Shown piece by piece: positions 51,341 through 59,831 of a stretch of 64,000 nucleotides of DNA. Source of the DNA: JBBDWK01 sp040902885 (GTDB lineage Bacteria; Acidobacteriota; Terriglobia; Bryobacterales; Bryobacteraceae); NCBI GenBank assembly GCA_040902885.1, contig JBBDWK010000046.1, forward strand, positions 62,001-126,000, written 5' to 3'. Position 1 is the first letter of the stretch, and each line of letters begins with the position of its first letter. Below the pieces are notes generated by a model. That model searched no databases. It had not been told where the DNA came from and was given only the letters and a program-made list of their open reading frames with translations. A program made the position numbers and the translations under genes.

Positions 51341-52501
51341 TTAGTCCGATCTTATCACAGCAGCGAAAAACCCGTCCCCGGGCTGGCGTCCCGGAAGCCG
51401 GTGCATGGTGCGCTCCACCAGCCGGCGGGGAACGCGTTCCACAACGCCTTCATTCTCCTCAACCTGAAGGGAACATGTGGAATAAACGAGCTTTCCCCCA
51501 GGGGCCAGATATTGCCGGGCGCGCTGAAGCAGTGCAATTTGCCTGCCCTTCAGGTTCTCAATATCGGACGGCTGGAGACGCCACTTGATTTCCGGATTGC
51601 GGGCGAGGGTGCCGGTGCCGGCGCAGGGAACGTCGAGGAGGATACGGTCGAAGCGCTGTGCGAACGGAAGCGGCCGCGCGGCATCCAGCGCGACGAGATC
51701 GATTCCGAGCGAACTCAACCCACGAAGACGGCCGACGCTCAGATCGCACGCGATGGCCTTCACCCCGGATTCGAGCGCCTGCGCCGTTTTGTTGCCGGGG
51801 GCCGCGCAGAGGTCGAGGAACGTAAGGCCCGGGGAGAGATCGAGCAGCGGGACGATGGATTGCGAGCCGATGTCCTGAATGCGGAAACCGGCCGCGCGGC
51901 CCGAGGGGAGGCGGCAGCAGCCGGGGATGACGGTGGGCTCGCACTCGGGCGGCGGCACGGCGCCGCCCGGCACGCGCACGTAGGTCTCCGGCGGCTGAAG
52001 ATTGGCCCGTGCAATGGCGGTCGCCTGATCGAAGCCGTAGCGGCGCTCCCAGCTTTCGAGCAGCCAGGCGGGGTGCGAAAGCTCAGTGGCGCGGTCCGGC
52101 CATTCGAAGGGGACGCCGTCGGCGATGGCCCTTTGGATCTTGCGCAGAACGGCGTTGACGAATCCGGCCGCCGAGCGCTCTTTCGAACGTTTGATCAGCT
52201 CGACGCTTTCGTTGATAATCGCGTGGGCGGGCACGCGGTCCAGGTGGCGCAGTTGGTAGACGCCCATGCGCAGGGCGAGGAGCACGCTTGTGTCGAGACG
52301 TTCGGTGCTGCGGCCGGAGAATTTTTCGGCCAGATAGTCGAGCTGCGCCTGGAAGCGGAGCACGCCAAACACGATCTCTGAGGCGAGGCCGGCATCGCGG
52401 GAGTCGAGAGCGGCGGAGTATTGAAGGAGCAGGTCTGAGGCATAGCCGCCCGCATCCACTTCGAGCAGGGTTCGGAAGGCTACGGTGCGGGCGGGAGACA
52501 T
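51341..52501 (-). CDS. rsmB: 16S rRNA (cytosine-C5) methyltransferase RsmB-type, NusB-like N-terminus
   Basis: 386 residues from ATG 52501; the frame runs on upstream but homology starts here (SPARTVAFRTLLEVDAGGYA). The first 140 residues are NusB-like (YQLRHLDRVPAHAIINESVE; AAGFVNAVLRKIQRA). The SAM-binding methyltransferase follows with FLDLCAAPGNKTAQALESG, LLDVPCAGTGTLARNPEIKW and the catalytic Cys in LVYSTCSLQVEENEGVVE. RsmB methylates C967 of 16S rRNA (E. coli numbering). First gene of the rsmB-rpe-BamD-like-receiver-yajQ-hydrolase operon. Confidence 0.95.
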   Translation of the reverse strand: MSPARTVAFRTLLEVDAGGYASDLLLQYSAALDSRDAGLASEIVFGVLRFQAQLDYLAEKFSGRSTERLDTSVLLALRMGVYQLRHLDRVPAHAIINESVELIKRSKERSAAGFVNAVLRKIQRAIADGVPFEWPDRATELSHPAWLLESWERRYGFDQATAIARANLQPPETYVRVPGGAVPPPECEPTVIPGCCRLPSGRAAGFRIQDIGSQSIVPLLDLSPGLTFLDLCAAPGNKTAQALESGVKAIACDLSVGRLRGLSSLGIDLVALDAARPLPFAQRFDRILLDVPCAGTGTLARNPEIKWRLQPSDIENLKGRQIALLQRARQYLAPGGKLVYSTCSLQVEENEGVVERVPRRLVERTMHRLPGRQPGDGFFAAVIRSD

Positions 52502-52587
52502 GAATGGTTTGAGGATAACGCTTAGAGACTTTGTTTGGCAGGCCGTATACTGGCGTTGGGCGCCATGAAAGCTATCATCTAAGGGAT

Positions 52588-53064
52588 ATGAAGCCAGATC
52601 CTCTCCGGCAGCAGCTTGTGAACACGCTTCGCGGACGCGGCGCACACGTTGAGTTCGATTCCGTCGTGGCTGATTTTCCTCCTGAGCTGCGCGGGGTCAA
52701 GCCGGCCGGTTTGCCTTACAGCGCCTGGCAGTTGCTCGCGCACATGCGGATGGCCCAGCACGACATCCTGGACTTTTGCGTCAACCCGGACTACGCCGAG
52801 ATGAAATGGCCAGACGATTACTGGCCGCGTGATGAGGCGCCGCCGAACGAGAAGGCCTGGGAAAAGTGTGTGCGTGACTTTCGGAAGGACCTTTCGGCGA
52901 TGGAAGCCCTGGTTACCGACCACAAACGGGATCTCCTCGCTCCCATTCCCCACGGGGAGGGGCAGACGTTGCTGCGTGAGGCGCTGCTGGTGGCCGACCA
53001 CAACGCCTATCATTTAGGGCAACTTGTGCTGCTTCGGCGGCTGTTGAATGTTTGGCCGGCCTAA
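52588..53064 (+). CDS. DinB-family protein
   Basis: 158 residues; ATG 52588 is chosen (the frame opens at 52531 with no family similarity). DinB four-helix landmarks are LPYSAWQLLAHMRMAQHDIL with the first metal His, and LVADHNAYHLGQLVLLRRLL with the others. DinB proteins are metal-binding and some are thiol-dependent transferases or hydrolases; the role here is not known. It is divergent from the rsmB operon and convergent with threonine synthase (4-nt overlap of stops). Confidence 0.88.
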   Translation: MKPDPLRQQLVNTLRGRGAHVEFDSVVADFPPELRGVKPAGLPYSAWQLLAHMRMAQHDILDFCVNPDYAEMKWPDDYWPRDEAPPNEKAWEKCVRDFRKDLSAMEALVTDHKRDLLAPIPHGEGQTLLREALLVADHNAYHLGQLVLLRRLLNVWPA

Positions 53065-54371
53065 GTTTGGCCGGACTGGGAGAGAAGCGCCGCAATACGG
53101 TCCGCGTCGTTGGGCACGACTATCGGCTGGTTGCCGAAGTTCGGTTTGATCGGCCGGCCGCTGGGGTCCTGGAGTTGGTTTGTATGGTAGCGATAGATGT
53201 AGTCAGGGTCCTTGAGAACGTTGCCCGTGAGGACCGCTACTACGTCGGCGTCCGATCTGACGATACCAGCGGCGGTCAGGTTGCGAATTCCGGCAAGCGT
53301 TGCCGCCGAGGCCGGCTCGCAGCCGATGCCGCACCGTCCGATGACGGCTTTCGCGTCGGCGATCTCCTGCTCGGTCACCTTCGCCACCACCCCTTCCGAG
53401 CATCTAACCTCGCGCAAGGCTTTCGGCCAGGAGACCGGATCGCCGATCTTGATCGCCGTGGCTAGCGTCTCTGGGTGCTCCACCGGGCGCAGGGCACCAC
53501 CCGATCGCAGAAGCTCGTGAAACGGCGCGGAGCCTTCCGCCTGGATCACCGCCAGCTTCGGCATTTTGGCGATGTAGCCAAGCGCGCGCAGCTCGCGTAG
53601 AGCTTTGCCGAATGCGGCCGTGTTGCCGAGATTGCCGCCGGGCAGCACGATCCAGTCGGGCGGGTCCCACCCGCGCTGGTCCAGCATCTCAATGACGATG
53701 GTCTTCTGTCCCTCGATCCGAAAGGGATTGATGGAGTTGAGCAGGTAGATGCCCAGCCGCTCCGCGAGTGCCCGCACCAGCGCCAGAATCTGGTCGAAGT
53801 TGGCCTCCACCTGCAATGTCCGCGCTCCATACTCGAGCGCCTGCGCCAGCTTGCCGTAAGAGATGTTGCCGTGGGGGATGAAGACGATCGGATCGAGGCC
53901 CGCCGCCGACGCATACGCGGCCATCGAAGCTGAGGTGTTACCCGTCGAAACGCAGGCCACGCGGCGCATTCCCAGCCGTACAGCCTGCGCGACGCCGCAC
54001 GTCATCCCGTTGTCTTTGAAAGATCCCGTGGGGTTGAAGCCCTGGTGCTTGAATGCGATCGAGTCAAGGCCGGCGTACTTCGCCGCCAAAGGACCATTGA
54101 GCAGGGGTGTGTTGCCCTCGCGCAGGGAGACGACGTGGTCGAACGTATCCAGGAACGGGATCAGCTCGCGGTAACGCCAGACGCCGCTTTGGTCAATCGT
54201 CGCACGGCCCATGCGCCGCTGCAGCCACAAGGTTTTCAGCGCGTCGGGGGACTGTGCCGGCTCGGGCGCGGAGGCCTCCAGCAGACTTCCGCATTGCGGG
54301 CAGTTGTAAATCGCTTCCGTGATCGGATACCGTGCACGGCAGCGCTCCTCGAAACAGACCAACTCGGGCAT
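53061..54371 (-). CDS. thrC: threonine synthase
   Basis: 436 residues. An N-terminal zinc-ribbon-like part (Cys 6, 11, 24 and 27) precedes the PLP fold. PLP-binding Lys119 lies in FKHQGFNPTGSFKDNG; then ACVSTGNTSASMAAYASAAG, VFIPHGNISYGKLAQALEYG, LPGGNLGNTAAFGKALREL and ADVVAVLTGNVLKDPDYIYR follow. It converts O-phosphohomoserine to threonine in the cytosol. TATAAT ends 9 nt before ATG 54371. No other threonine-pathway gene is nearby. Confidence 0.95.
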   Translation of the reverse strand: MPELVCFEERCRARYPITEAIYNCPQCGSLLEASAPEPAQSPDALKTLWLQRRMGRATIDQSGVWRYRELIPFLDTFDHVVSLREGNTPLLNGPLAAKYAGLDSIAFKHQGFNPTGSFKDNGMTCGVAQAVRLGMRRVACVSTGNTSASMAAYASAAGLDPIVFIPHGNISYGKLAQALEYGARTLQVEANFDQILALVRALAERLGIYLLNSINPFRIEGQKTIVIEMLDQRGWDPPDWIVLPGGNLGNTAAFGKALRELRALGYIAKMPKLAVIQAEGSAPFHELLRSGGALRPVEHPETLATAIKIGDPVSWPKALREVRCSEGVVAKVTEQEIADAKAVIGRCGIGCEPASAATLAGIRNLTAAGIVRSDADVVAVLTGNVLKDPDYIYRYHTNQLQDPSGRPIKPNFGNQPIVVPNDADRIAALLSQSGQT

Positions 54372-54380
54372 GAAGTCTCG

Positions 54381-54386
54381 ATTATA
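54381..54386 (-). promoter_or_regulatory. -10 element (TATAAT) 9 nt before thrC ATG
   Basis: Minus-strand TATAAT, 9 nt, ATG 54371. Leaderless or nearly so. Confidence 0.45.
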
Positions 54387-54464
54387 CCTGTCCGGTGATG
54401 GACAAACCGTCCCGGAAGCGGACAGTCGGGTTCGCGGAAGAGGTCATTCTTCAGTGGTTTAGGA

Positions 54465-54478
54465 ATGGCAATTGCCAT
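54465..54478. promoter_or_regulatory. perfect 14-bp palindrome upstream of the DUF4097/ADOP pair
   Basis: ATGGCAATTGCCAT is a perfect palindrome 17 bp before ATG 54496, well placed for a repressor operator. Chance cannot be excluded for one copy. Confidence 0.3.
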
Positions 54479-54495
54479 GCTCGTTCCGCCTCACC

Positions 54496-55485
54496 ATGAA
54501 AACCTTGCATAGCTTTGCGGTTACCGCCCTGCTCGCTACCCTCCCCGGCGCGATGGCCGCCGTGGGCGTCGAGGATCGCATGACCCGAACCATACCGGTA
54601 CAGCCCGGCGGCCGGATCGTGCTGCAGGTGGACAACGGCTCCATCGAGGTGCGCACCGCCGACACCCCGAACATCGAACTGGAGGTGTTCCGGCGCGTGG
54701 AGGCTGGCTCCCAGGAGGAATCCGCCCGAATTCTTGCCGAGTACGAGCTCACCGTCGAGCAGACCGGCAATGAGGTTTCCGTGCGCGGCGCCTACAAAGA
54801 AGGCGGCCGGCGCGAGTACGGAAGATATCTACGGAAGCATCATTACGTGGTGATTGCGCCGCGCGAGTTCAACGTGGACCTGACTACTTCGGGCGGCTCC
54901 ATCTCCGTGGGCGACCTGAAGGGCGAGGTGCGCGGCAGGACTTCGGGCGGCTCGCTGCAATTCGGACGGGTGACCGGACCTATCTGGGGGCGCACTTCCG
55001 GCGGCAGCATCACGCTCGAAGGCACCGAAGGCAACGCCGATGTTCGAACGTCGGGCGGCTCGATCCGCATCGGCGAAGTGCGCGGCGAGGTTGCGGCGCA
55101 CACTTCGGGCGGCTCCATCCGCGTCGGGCGCGTATCGGGAAAGGTGAACGCGGTTACCTCCGGCGGAAGCATCGAGGTGAAGGAAGCGGGCGGCGCGGTC
55201 GACGCTTCCACTTCGGGCGGCAGCGTCACGGCCTTTCTGCTGGCGCAGCCGCAGGCCCCCTGCCGCCTTTCCACTTCGGGTGGAAACGTTCACGTGCATC
55301 TGAAGGAATCGGTGGGAGTGGATCTGGACGCGAGCACCGGCTCGGGCCGCGTGGTGACGGACTTTCCGGTCACCGTGCAGGGGAACCTGAGCAAGCACGC
55401 GCTGAAGGCGGCCATAAACGGAGGCGGCCCGCTGCTGCATCTGCGGACCTCGGGCGGAAGCATCCATATCCGGAAAGCTTTGTAG
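54496..55485 (+). CDS. exported DUF4097-type beta-repeat protein with regular TSGGS repeats
   Basis: 329 residues; ATG 54496 gives a signal peptide (KTLHSFAVTALLATLPGAMA). From residue 131 the protein repeats an 18-residue unit that begins TSGGS: six exact-length units to about residue 238 (54886-55209), then looser ones to the end (nine TSGG motifs in all). This is the DUF4097 beta-helix-like pattern, in an unusually regular form. The function of DUF4097 proteins is not known; many sit near envelope signalling genes. The next gene, an ADOP permease, starts one base after its stop. Confidence 0.85.
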   Translation: MKTLHSFAVTALLATLPGAMAAVGVEDRMTRTIPVQPGGRIVLQVDNGSIEVRTADTPNIELEVFRRVEAGSQEESARILAEYELTVEQTGNEVSVRGAYKEGGRREYGRYLRKHHYVVIAPREFNVDLTTSGGSISVGDLKGEVRGRTSGGSLQFGRVTGPIWGRTSGGSITLEGTEGNADVRTSGGSIRIGEVRGEVAAHTSGGSIRVGRVSGKVNAVTSGGSIEVKEAGGAVDASTSGGSVTAFLLAQPQAPCRLSTSGGNVHVHLKESVGVDLDASTGSGRVVTDFPVTVQGNLSKHALKAAINGGGPLLHLRTSGGSIHIRKAL

Positions 55486-55486
55486 C

Positions 55487-57898
55487 ATGACCCTCGATGC
55501 CATCATCGGTGCCAGCGTCTATGACGTCCGCTACGCGTTTCGCGGGATCCGCAAGAGTCCCGGTTTCGCCACTGTCGCTATCCTTTCGCTCGCCATCGGC
55601 ATCGGCGCCAATACCGCCATCTTCTCGCTTGTCAACTCTGTGCTCCTTCAGCCGCTCGCCTACCAGGAGCCGCAGCGTTTGTTCGCGGTTCGCGAACTGC
55701 TTCCTCACGCCTTCGGCCAAAATCCCATAGCCGTCAACCCTATGCACGCTCGCGAATGGGCAAAGCAGTGCCCGTCGCTCGAGCATGTCGCATTGATGCG
55801 CAGCAACCGTGCCGATGTCGCCTCCGCAGGCGAGCCGGCGTCTATCCGCAGCGCCGACGTTCCCCACAATCTCTTCGCGCTTTTCGGCGTGGAACCGATC
55901 CTCGGTCGCACTTTCCTTGCTGAAGAGGAGCAGGAAGGCAACCACCGCGTCGTGATCCTTTCGGAATCGCTCTGGCGCTCTCGCTTCAATTCAGATCGGT
56001 CGCTGGTCGGCAAGTCGATCTTGGTCGACCGCCAGAATCACCAGGTCGTCGGCATTATTCCTGCGTGGTTCCGGCCTGCCACGAACATGCGATTCGAGAT
56101 CTTCCGCCCTCTCGTACTCGGCCAGGATGAGATCGGGCGGCCTATGGGGAATTTCAACTACCGTGCTGTCGTGCGACTGAGGCGCGGCGCAACCGCCGAG
56201 CAGGCGCTTGCCGAAATCAACGTCGTTCAGGCGCGCTTCCCAGCGCTGGCCGGTCGCAAAGTAGATCTAAAGGCGGTACTGATACCGGTGCACGAGCTCG
56301 TCACCGGCCGCGCGCGGCTCGGCTTGTGGATGCTGGCTGCGGCCGTAGGGGCGGTCCTGCTCATTGTCTGCATCAACCTTGCCAATCTCCTGCTCTCGCG
56401 AATCGCAGCGCGCAGCCGCGAGGCGGCTGTCCGTACCGCTCTCGGAGCCAGCCGCGGCCGCCAGTTTCGCATGGTGCTGACGGAAAGTCTGCTGCTGGCC
56501 GTCTCCGGTGGCGCTCTCGGGATTCTGTTTGCAAGCTGGAGCGTGCAACTCCTCGTTGCCACGACAACACTCGATATCCCCAGGCTCGATGAAGTGCGCG
56601 TGGACTCCAGCGTCCTGGTGTTCGCTTTCTGCCTCACGGTGCTCACCGGGCTTGTGTTCGGCGCCCTTCCCGCCTGGCGGCTCACCCGCAGCGATCCGCA
56701 GGAAGCGCTCCGCGCCGGAAGCCACACCGTCACCGAAGGACGGCGCGGCCTGCGGCTTCGCGAAGGCCTGATCGGCCTCGAAGTCGGCCTGAGCACGGCG
56801 CTGCTGATCGTCGCCGGTCTTCTAACTAGCAGCCTCACACGGCTGCTGCAGGTCGATAAAGGCTTCGACGCTCACCAAGTTCTCACCGTCGATGTCGGCC
56901 TCTCCGGCAACCTCTACGCGGAGCCGGTCAACCGGGAAAAGTTCTTTGACCGGCTTCTCGCGAAGGTCAGCGCCATCCCCGGTGTCCAGGCCTCCGGAGT
57001 CGTCACCGAGCTGCCCACGCGCGGCCAAACCTGGAACGACCCGATTTACCCCGAAGGTAGTGACAGACGCCACATAGTCGACAATCGGTACGCCAGTCCG
57101 GGATATTTTCGTGCGATGAACATTGCCATACGTCAGGGCCGAGCGTTCGATGAAAGCGATCGCGAGCGGGGCGTCGCTGTCCTCTCGGAGAAGGCGGCAA
57201 AGCTCCTCTGGCCCGGAGACCCCAACCCGGTAGGCCGGCGTTTCATGGGCGAAGACGATAAGCCGAAGATTCTGGTCGGAGTGGTTGCCGAGGTGCGCGC
57301 CGTGCTCCACAGCGACCCGCCGCCGACGGCATATTACCCCTACTGGCAGCGCGTGCCTGTTGGCGTTGCCTTAGTGGTTCGGACAACTGCCGACCCGCAC
57401 ACTGCCGTGGGCGCCCTTCGCGCCGCGCTTCGCAGCGAGGATCCGCAACTGCCGATTCGTGCCATCGGCACCATGGAGGAGGTGGTCGGCCGCTCGCTGG
57501 CCGAGCGCAAATTCCAAGTGACTCTCGTGATGGTCTTTGCCCTGTCCGCGCTCATTGTGGGCAGCCTTGGCATTTACGGCGTTGTCTCTTACTCGGTAGC
57601 TCGCCGCCGGAATGAAATCGGCATCCGAATGGCGCTCGGCGCGCAGCGCTCCCAACTGCTGGGGCTGGTCATTCGCCAGGGTATGGCGCCTGTCGTTCTT
57701 GGCCTCGCGGCCGGTGTCGCCGGCGCCTTATTTCTCGGCACCGCAATTCGCGGCCTGCTGTTCGGAGTTCAGCCGACGGACCCATTGACGATCGCCGGAG
57801 TCGCCGTGGTGCTGCTGGCCGTCGGCTTTCTGGCCTGCCTCATCCCCGCCCGTCGCGCTGCCGGCACCGATGCCATCGCGGCACTCCGCTTCGAGTAG
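55487..57898 (+). CDS. ADOP-family (acidobacterial duplicated orphan permease) FtsX/MacB-type protein
   Basis: 803 residues, start ATG 55487. The N-terminus VYDVRYAFRGIRKSPGFATV is the ADOP signature, followed by the first membrane helix (AILSLAIGIGANTAIFSLVN) and a periplasmic MacB-PCD domain. The FtsX core appears twice: LLIVCINLANLLLSRIAARS with REAAVRTALGASRGR, and near the C-terminus YGVVSYSVARRRNEIGIRMA. About eight membrane segments in all. ADOP proteins lack an adjacent ATPase, as here, and their cargo is unknown. It begins directly after the DUF4097 gene, so they form an operon. Confidence 0.93.
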   Translation: MTLDAIIGASVYDVRYAFRGIRKSPGFATVAILSLAIGIGANTAIFSLVNSVLLQPLAYQEPQRLFAVRELLPHAFGQNPIAVNPMHAREWAKQCPSLEHVALMRSNRADVASAGEPASIRSADVPHNLFALFGVEPILGRTFLAEEEQEGNHRVVILSESLWRSRFNSDRSLVGKSILVDRQNHQVVGIIPAWFRPATNMRFEIFRPLVLGQDEIGRPMGNFNYRAVVRLRRGATAEQALAEINVVQARFPALAGRKVDLKAVLIPVHELVTGRARLGLWMLAAAVGAVLLIVCINLANLLLSRIAARSREAAVRTALGASRGRQFRMVLTESLLLAVSGGALGILFASWSVQLLVATTTLDIPRLDEVRVDSSVLVFAFCLTVLTGLVFGALPAWRLTRSDPQEALRAGSHTVTEGRRGLRLREGLIGLEVGLSTALLIVAGLLTSSLTRLLQVDKGFDAHQVLTVDVGLSGNLYAEPVNREKFFDRLLAKVSAIPGVQASGVVTELPTRGQTWNDPIYPEGSDRRHIVDNRYASPGYFRAMNIAIRQGRAFDESDRERGVAVLSEKAAKLLWPGDPNPVGRRFMGEDDKPKILVGVVAEVRAVLHSDPPPTAYYPYWQRVPVGVALVVRTTADPHTAVGALRAALRSEDPQLPIRAIGTMEEVVGRSLAERKFQVTLVMVFALSALIVGSLGIYGVVSYSVARRRNEIGIRMALGAQRSQLLGLVIRQGMAPVVLGLAAGVAGALFLGTAIRGLLFGVQPTDPLTIAGVAVVLLAVGFLACLIPARRAAGTDAIAALRFE

Positions 57899-57903
57899 CA
57901 GTC

Positions 57904-58863
57904 TTACATCGTTGGCGCGTAATAGCCCTTGCGCGCCCGGACTATAAGGTCCTTGCGGTTGCGCACCTTCACTTCCACGGGATGGAAGAGGCCATCGGTG
58001 CGGATGGGATCCGGCCGGAAGGTGATGTTGTACTGGTGCCGCAGCTCATTAGCAATGTTCTCGAAGGACTGCGCGAGGTCCTGCACCTTGAAGGGAAAGA
58101 AGGCCTGCCCTCCGGTCTCAGCCGCGAGGTACTTCAGCACTTTGTCGCCGTCGTTTTCAATCCGCGAGATGTTGGTCGATATGCTGTAGATTACAGCGTC
58201 GGCCTTCTGGGCCATCTCGAGGGCCTGGTCGCGCGAGACGCGGCTCTGATTGTCGTCGCCGTCGCCTACGATGATGATCGCCCGCCGGAACTTGTGCCTG
58301 GGCTGGTCCTGCTGCAGCTTGTCGCGGGAGGCGAAGAATACCGCATCATACAGCGCGGTGCCTCCGCCCGGGCGCAGGTCGCGTATCCCCTTCGCTAAAA
58401 GCTCGGTATCGTCGATCAGGTCGGCCACCAGCTCGGCGGAGGAATCGAAGCTGACCACCATGCAGCGGTCCTGCCGCGGACGCACCACGCTATTGATAAA
58501 TTCAATCGCCGCCTCCTGCTCGAACTTGAAGCGGTCGCGGACGCTGTTACTGGTATCGATGAGGATGGCCAGGCGCAACGGAAGATCGGATTCCGCGGTG
58601 AACTCCTGAATCGCCTGGGGCTTCTTGTGCTCGGTGACGGCGAAGTCGTCCTTGATCAGATCTGTGACGAACCGTCCTTTCTTATCGGTAACCGCGAAGA
58701 GCAGGTTGACTCGGGTGACGTCCACCTGGATGCGGGTAGGATCGGAGGGCTCCACTTGGGAAGGCTGGACCCGAGGCTTCTGCGCCTCCTGCTGGGCCGT
58801 GGAGATCGTGCTTCCGGGATATAGGAACAGCGCCCCAAGCGCCAACGGCAACAGCTTTTTCAT
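57904..58863 (-). CDS. secreted VWA-domain protein (acidobacterial VWFA-related type)
   Basis: 319 residues. ATG 58863 gives a signal peptide (MKKLLPLALGALFLYPGSTI). The N-terminal part (IQVDVTRVNLLFAVTDKKGR; LIKDDFAVTEHKKPQAIQEF) is the beta-sandwich seen in VWFA-related acidobacterial proteins. The VWA domain has the MIDAS DTSNS motif in LAILIDTSNSVRDRFKFEQ and VSFDSSAELVADL. It may bind a partner on the cell surface. TATAAT lies 7 nt before the ATG. It is convergent with the ADOP gene (5 nt gap). Confidence 0.93.
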   Translation of the reverse strand: MKKLLPLALGALFLYPGSTISTAQQEAQKPRVQPSQVEPSDPTRIQVDVTRVNLLFAVTDKKGRFVTDLIKDDFAVTEHKKPQAIQEFTAESDLPLRLAILIDTSNSVRDRFKFEQEAAIEFINSVVRPRQDRCMVVSFDSSAELVADLIDDTELLAKGIRDLRPGGGTALYDAVFFASRDKLQQDQPRHKFRRAIIIVGDGDDNQSRVSRDQALEMAQKADAVIYSISTNISRIENDGDKVLKYLAAETGGQAFFPFKVQDLAQSFENIANELRHQYNITFRPDPIRTDGLFHPVEVKVRNRKDLIVRARKGYYAPTM

Positions 58864-58870
58864 AACTTCA

Positions 58871-58876
58871 ATTATA
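58871..58876 (-). promoter_or_regulatory. -10 element (TATAAT) 7 nt before the VWA gene ATG
   Basis: Minus-strand TATAAT, 7 nt, ATG 58863. The box overlaps the last codons of the upstream pseudouridine synthase gene, so the VWA gene has its own leaderless promoter inside its neighbour. Confidence 0.5.
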
Positions 58877-59810
58877 AGCCCGGCTTTAGCGTTTCCAGCC
58901 ACTGCGCGAGCTCCAAGGGTAGAGGAGACTCCACCTGGACCAGAGCGCCCGTGGAGGGCTGCGCGAAACGGAGGCTCCGGGCATGCAAAAAGTAACGGTT
59001 CAGATCCGGCTCGCGCGCCGCGCCGTAGAGCGGATCGCCGACCACGGGGTGGCCGATGCTCGAAAGGTGCACGCGGATCTGGTGCGTGCGGCCAGTGGCG
59101 ATGCGCACCTCGAGAAGAGTGTGCTTTTCGAAGCGGCGGATCGCGCGAAAGCTTGTCACCGCCGTCCGGCCTTTCGATAGCCGGGCGGTCATGCGTATGC
59201 GATGCACGGGATCCCGCGCGATGGGCTTCTCGATTTTGCCCTGGCCTCCGGTTGTTCCGTGCACCAGCGCCCAGTAAATCTTCTCGACCTTCCGTCCGGA
59301 GAACTGCGATGCGAGATTGCGGTGCGCTTCGTCGTTCTTAGCCACCAGCAGCACGCCGCTGGTGAAGCGGTCCAGGCGATGCACGATGCCCGGCCGCAGC
59401 TCCCCCCCCACGGCCGATAGAGCGCCGAAACGCGCGAGCAAGGCGTTGACCAACGTGCCGGAATGCACACCCGCGCCCGCGTGTACAACCATGCCGGCCG
59501 GCTTGTCGATAGCCACGACATCCGCGTCTTCATAGAGGACCGTGAGCGGGATGGATTCCGGAACGGCCGCAAGCGGCGGCAACTGCGCAGGCCACACTTC
59601 CACCACGTCGCCTTCACGCACTAGATAGGAGGGCTTTTGCGGCGCGCCGCCGACTTTCACGCGCTCGCTCGCGATCCAGCCCTGCAGGCGCGACCGGCTG
59701 TATGAAGGAAGCCGCTCCGGCAGATAACGATCCAGGCGCTTGCCCGCGTCGGGCGAGGAGACTTCGAATCGCAAGGGGCGTTCGCTCGAATTGGCGCTCG
59801 AATTGGTCAA
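58872..59810 (-). CDS. RluA/RluD-family 23S rRNA pseudouridine synthase
   Basis: 312 residues from TTG 59810 (no ATG or GTG gives a better start in this frame; the frame open to 60194 has no family likeness). The S4-type RNA-binding domain is RFEVSSPDAGKRLDRYLPER and SRSRLQGWIASERVKV. The catalytic Asp lies in IVHRLDRFTSGVLLVAKN, followed by KIYWALVHG and LLEVRIATGRTHQIRVHLSS. It isomerises uridines in large-subunit rRNA. TAAGAT is 8 nt before the TTG, suggesting a leaderless message with a TTG start, which is rare. It is divergent from the baeRF gene. Confidence 0.92.
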   Translation of the reverse strand: MTNSSANSSERPLRFEVSSPDAGKRLDRYLPERLPSYSRSRLQGWIASERVKVGGAPQKPSYLVREGDVVEVWPAQLPPLAAVPESIPLTVLYEDADVVAIDKPAGMVVHAGAGVHSGTLVNALLARFGALSAVGGELRPGIVHRLDRFTSGVLLVAKNDEAHRNLASQFSGRKVEKIYWALVHGTTGGQGKIEKPIARDPVHRIRMTARLSKGRTAVTSFRAIRRFEKHTLLEVRIATGRTHQIRVHLSSIGHPVVGDPLYGAAREPDLNRYFLHARSLRFAQPSTGALVQVESPLPLELAQWLETLKPGL

Positions 59811-59818
59811 TGGATTGC

Positions 59819-59824
59819 ATCTTA
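59819..59824 (-). promoter_or_regulatory. -10 element (TAAGAT) 8 nt before the pseudouridine synthase TTG start
   Basis: Minus-strand TAAGAT, 8 nt, TTG 59810. It supports the TTG start. Confidence 0.35.
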
Positions 59825-59831
59825 CCGAAAT

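Noticed and set aside
54886..55482. Regular 54-nt DNA period that could be taken for a tandem repeat or CRISPR-like array
   Set aside because: The units are coding and diverge at third positions while keeping TSGGS, so they are protein repeats.
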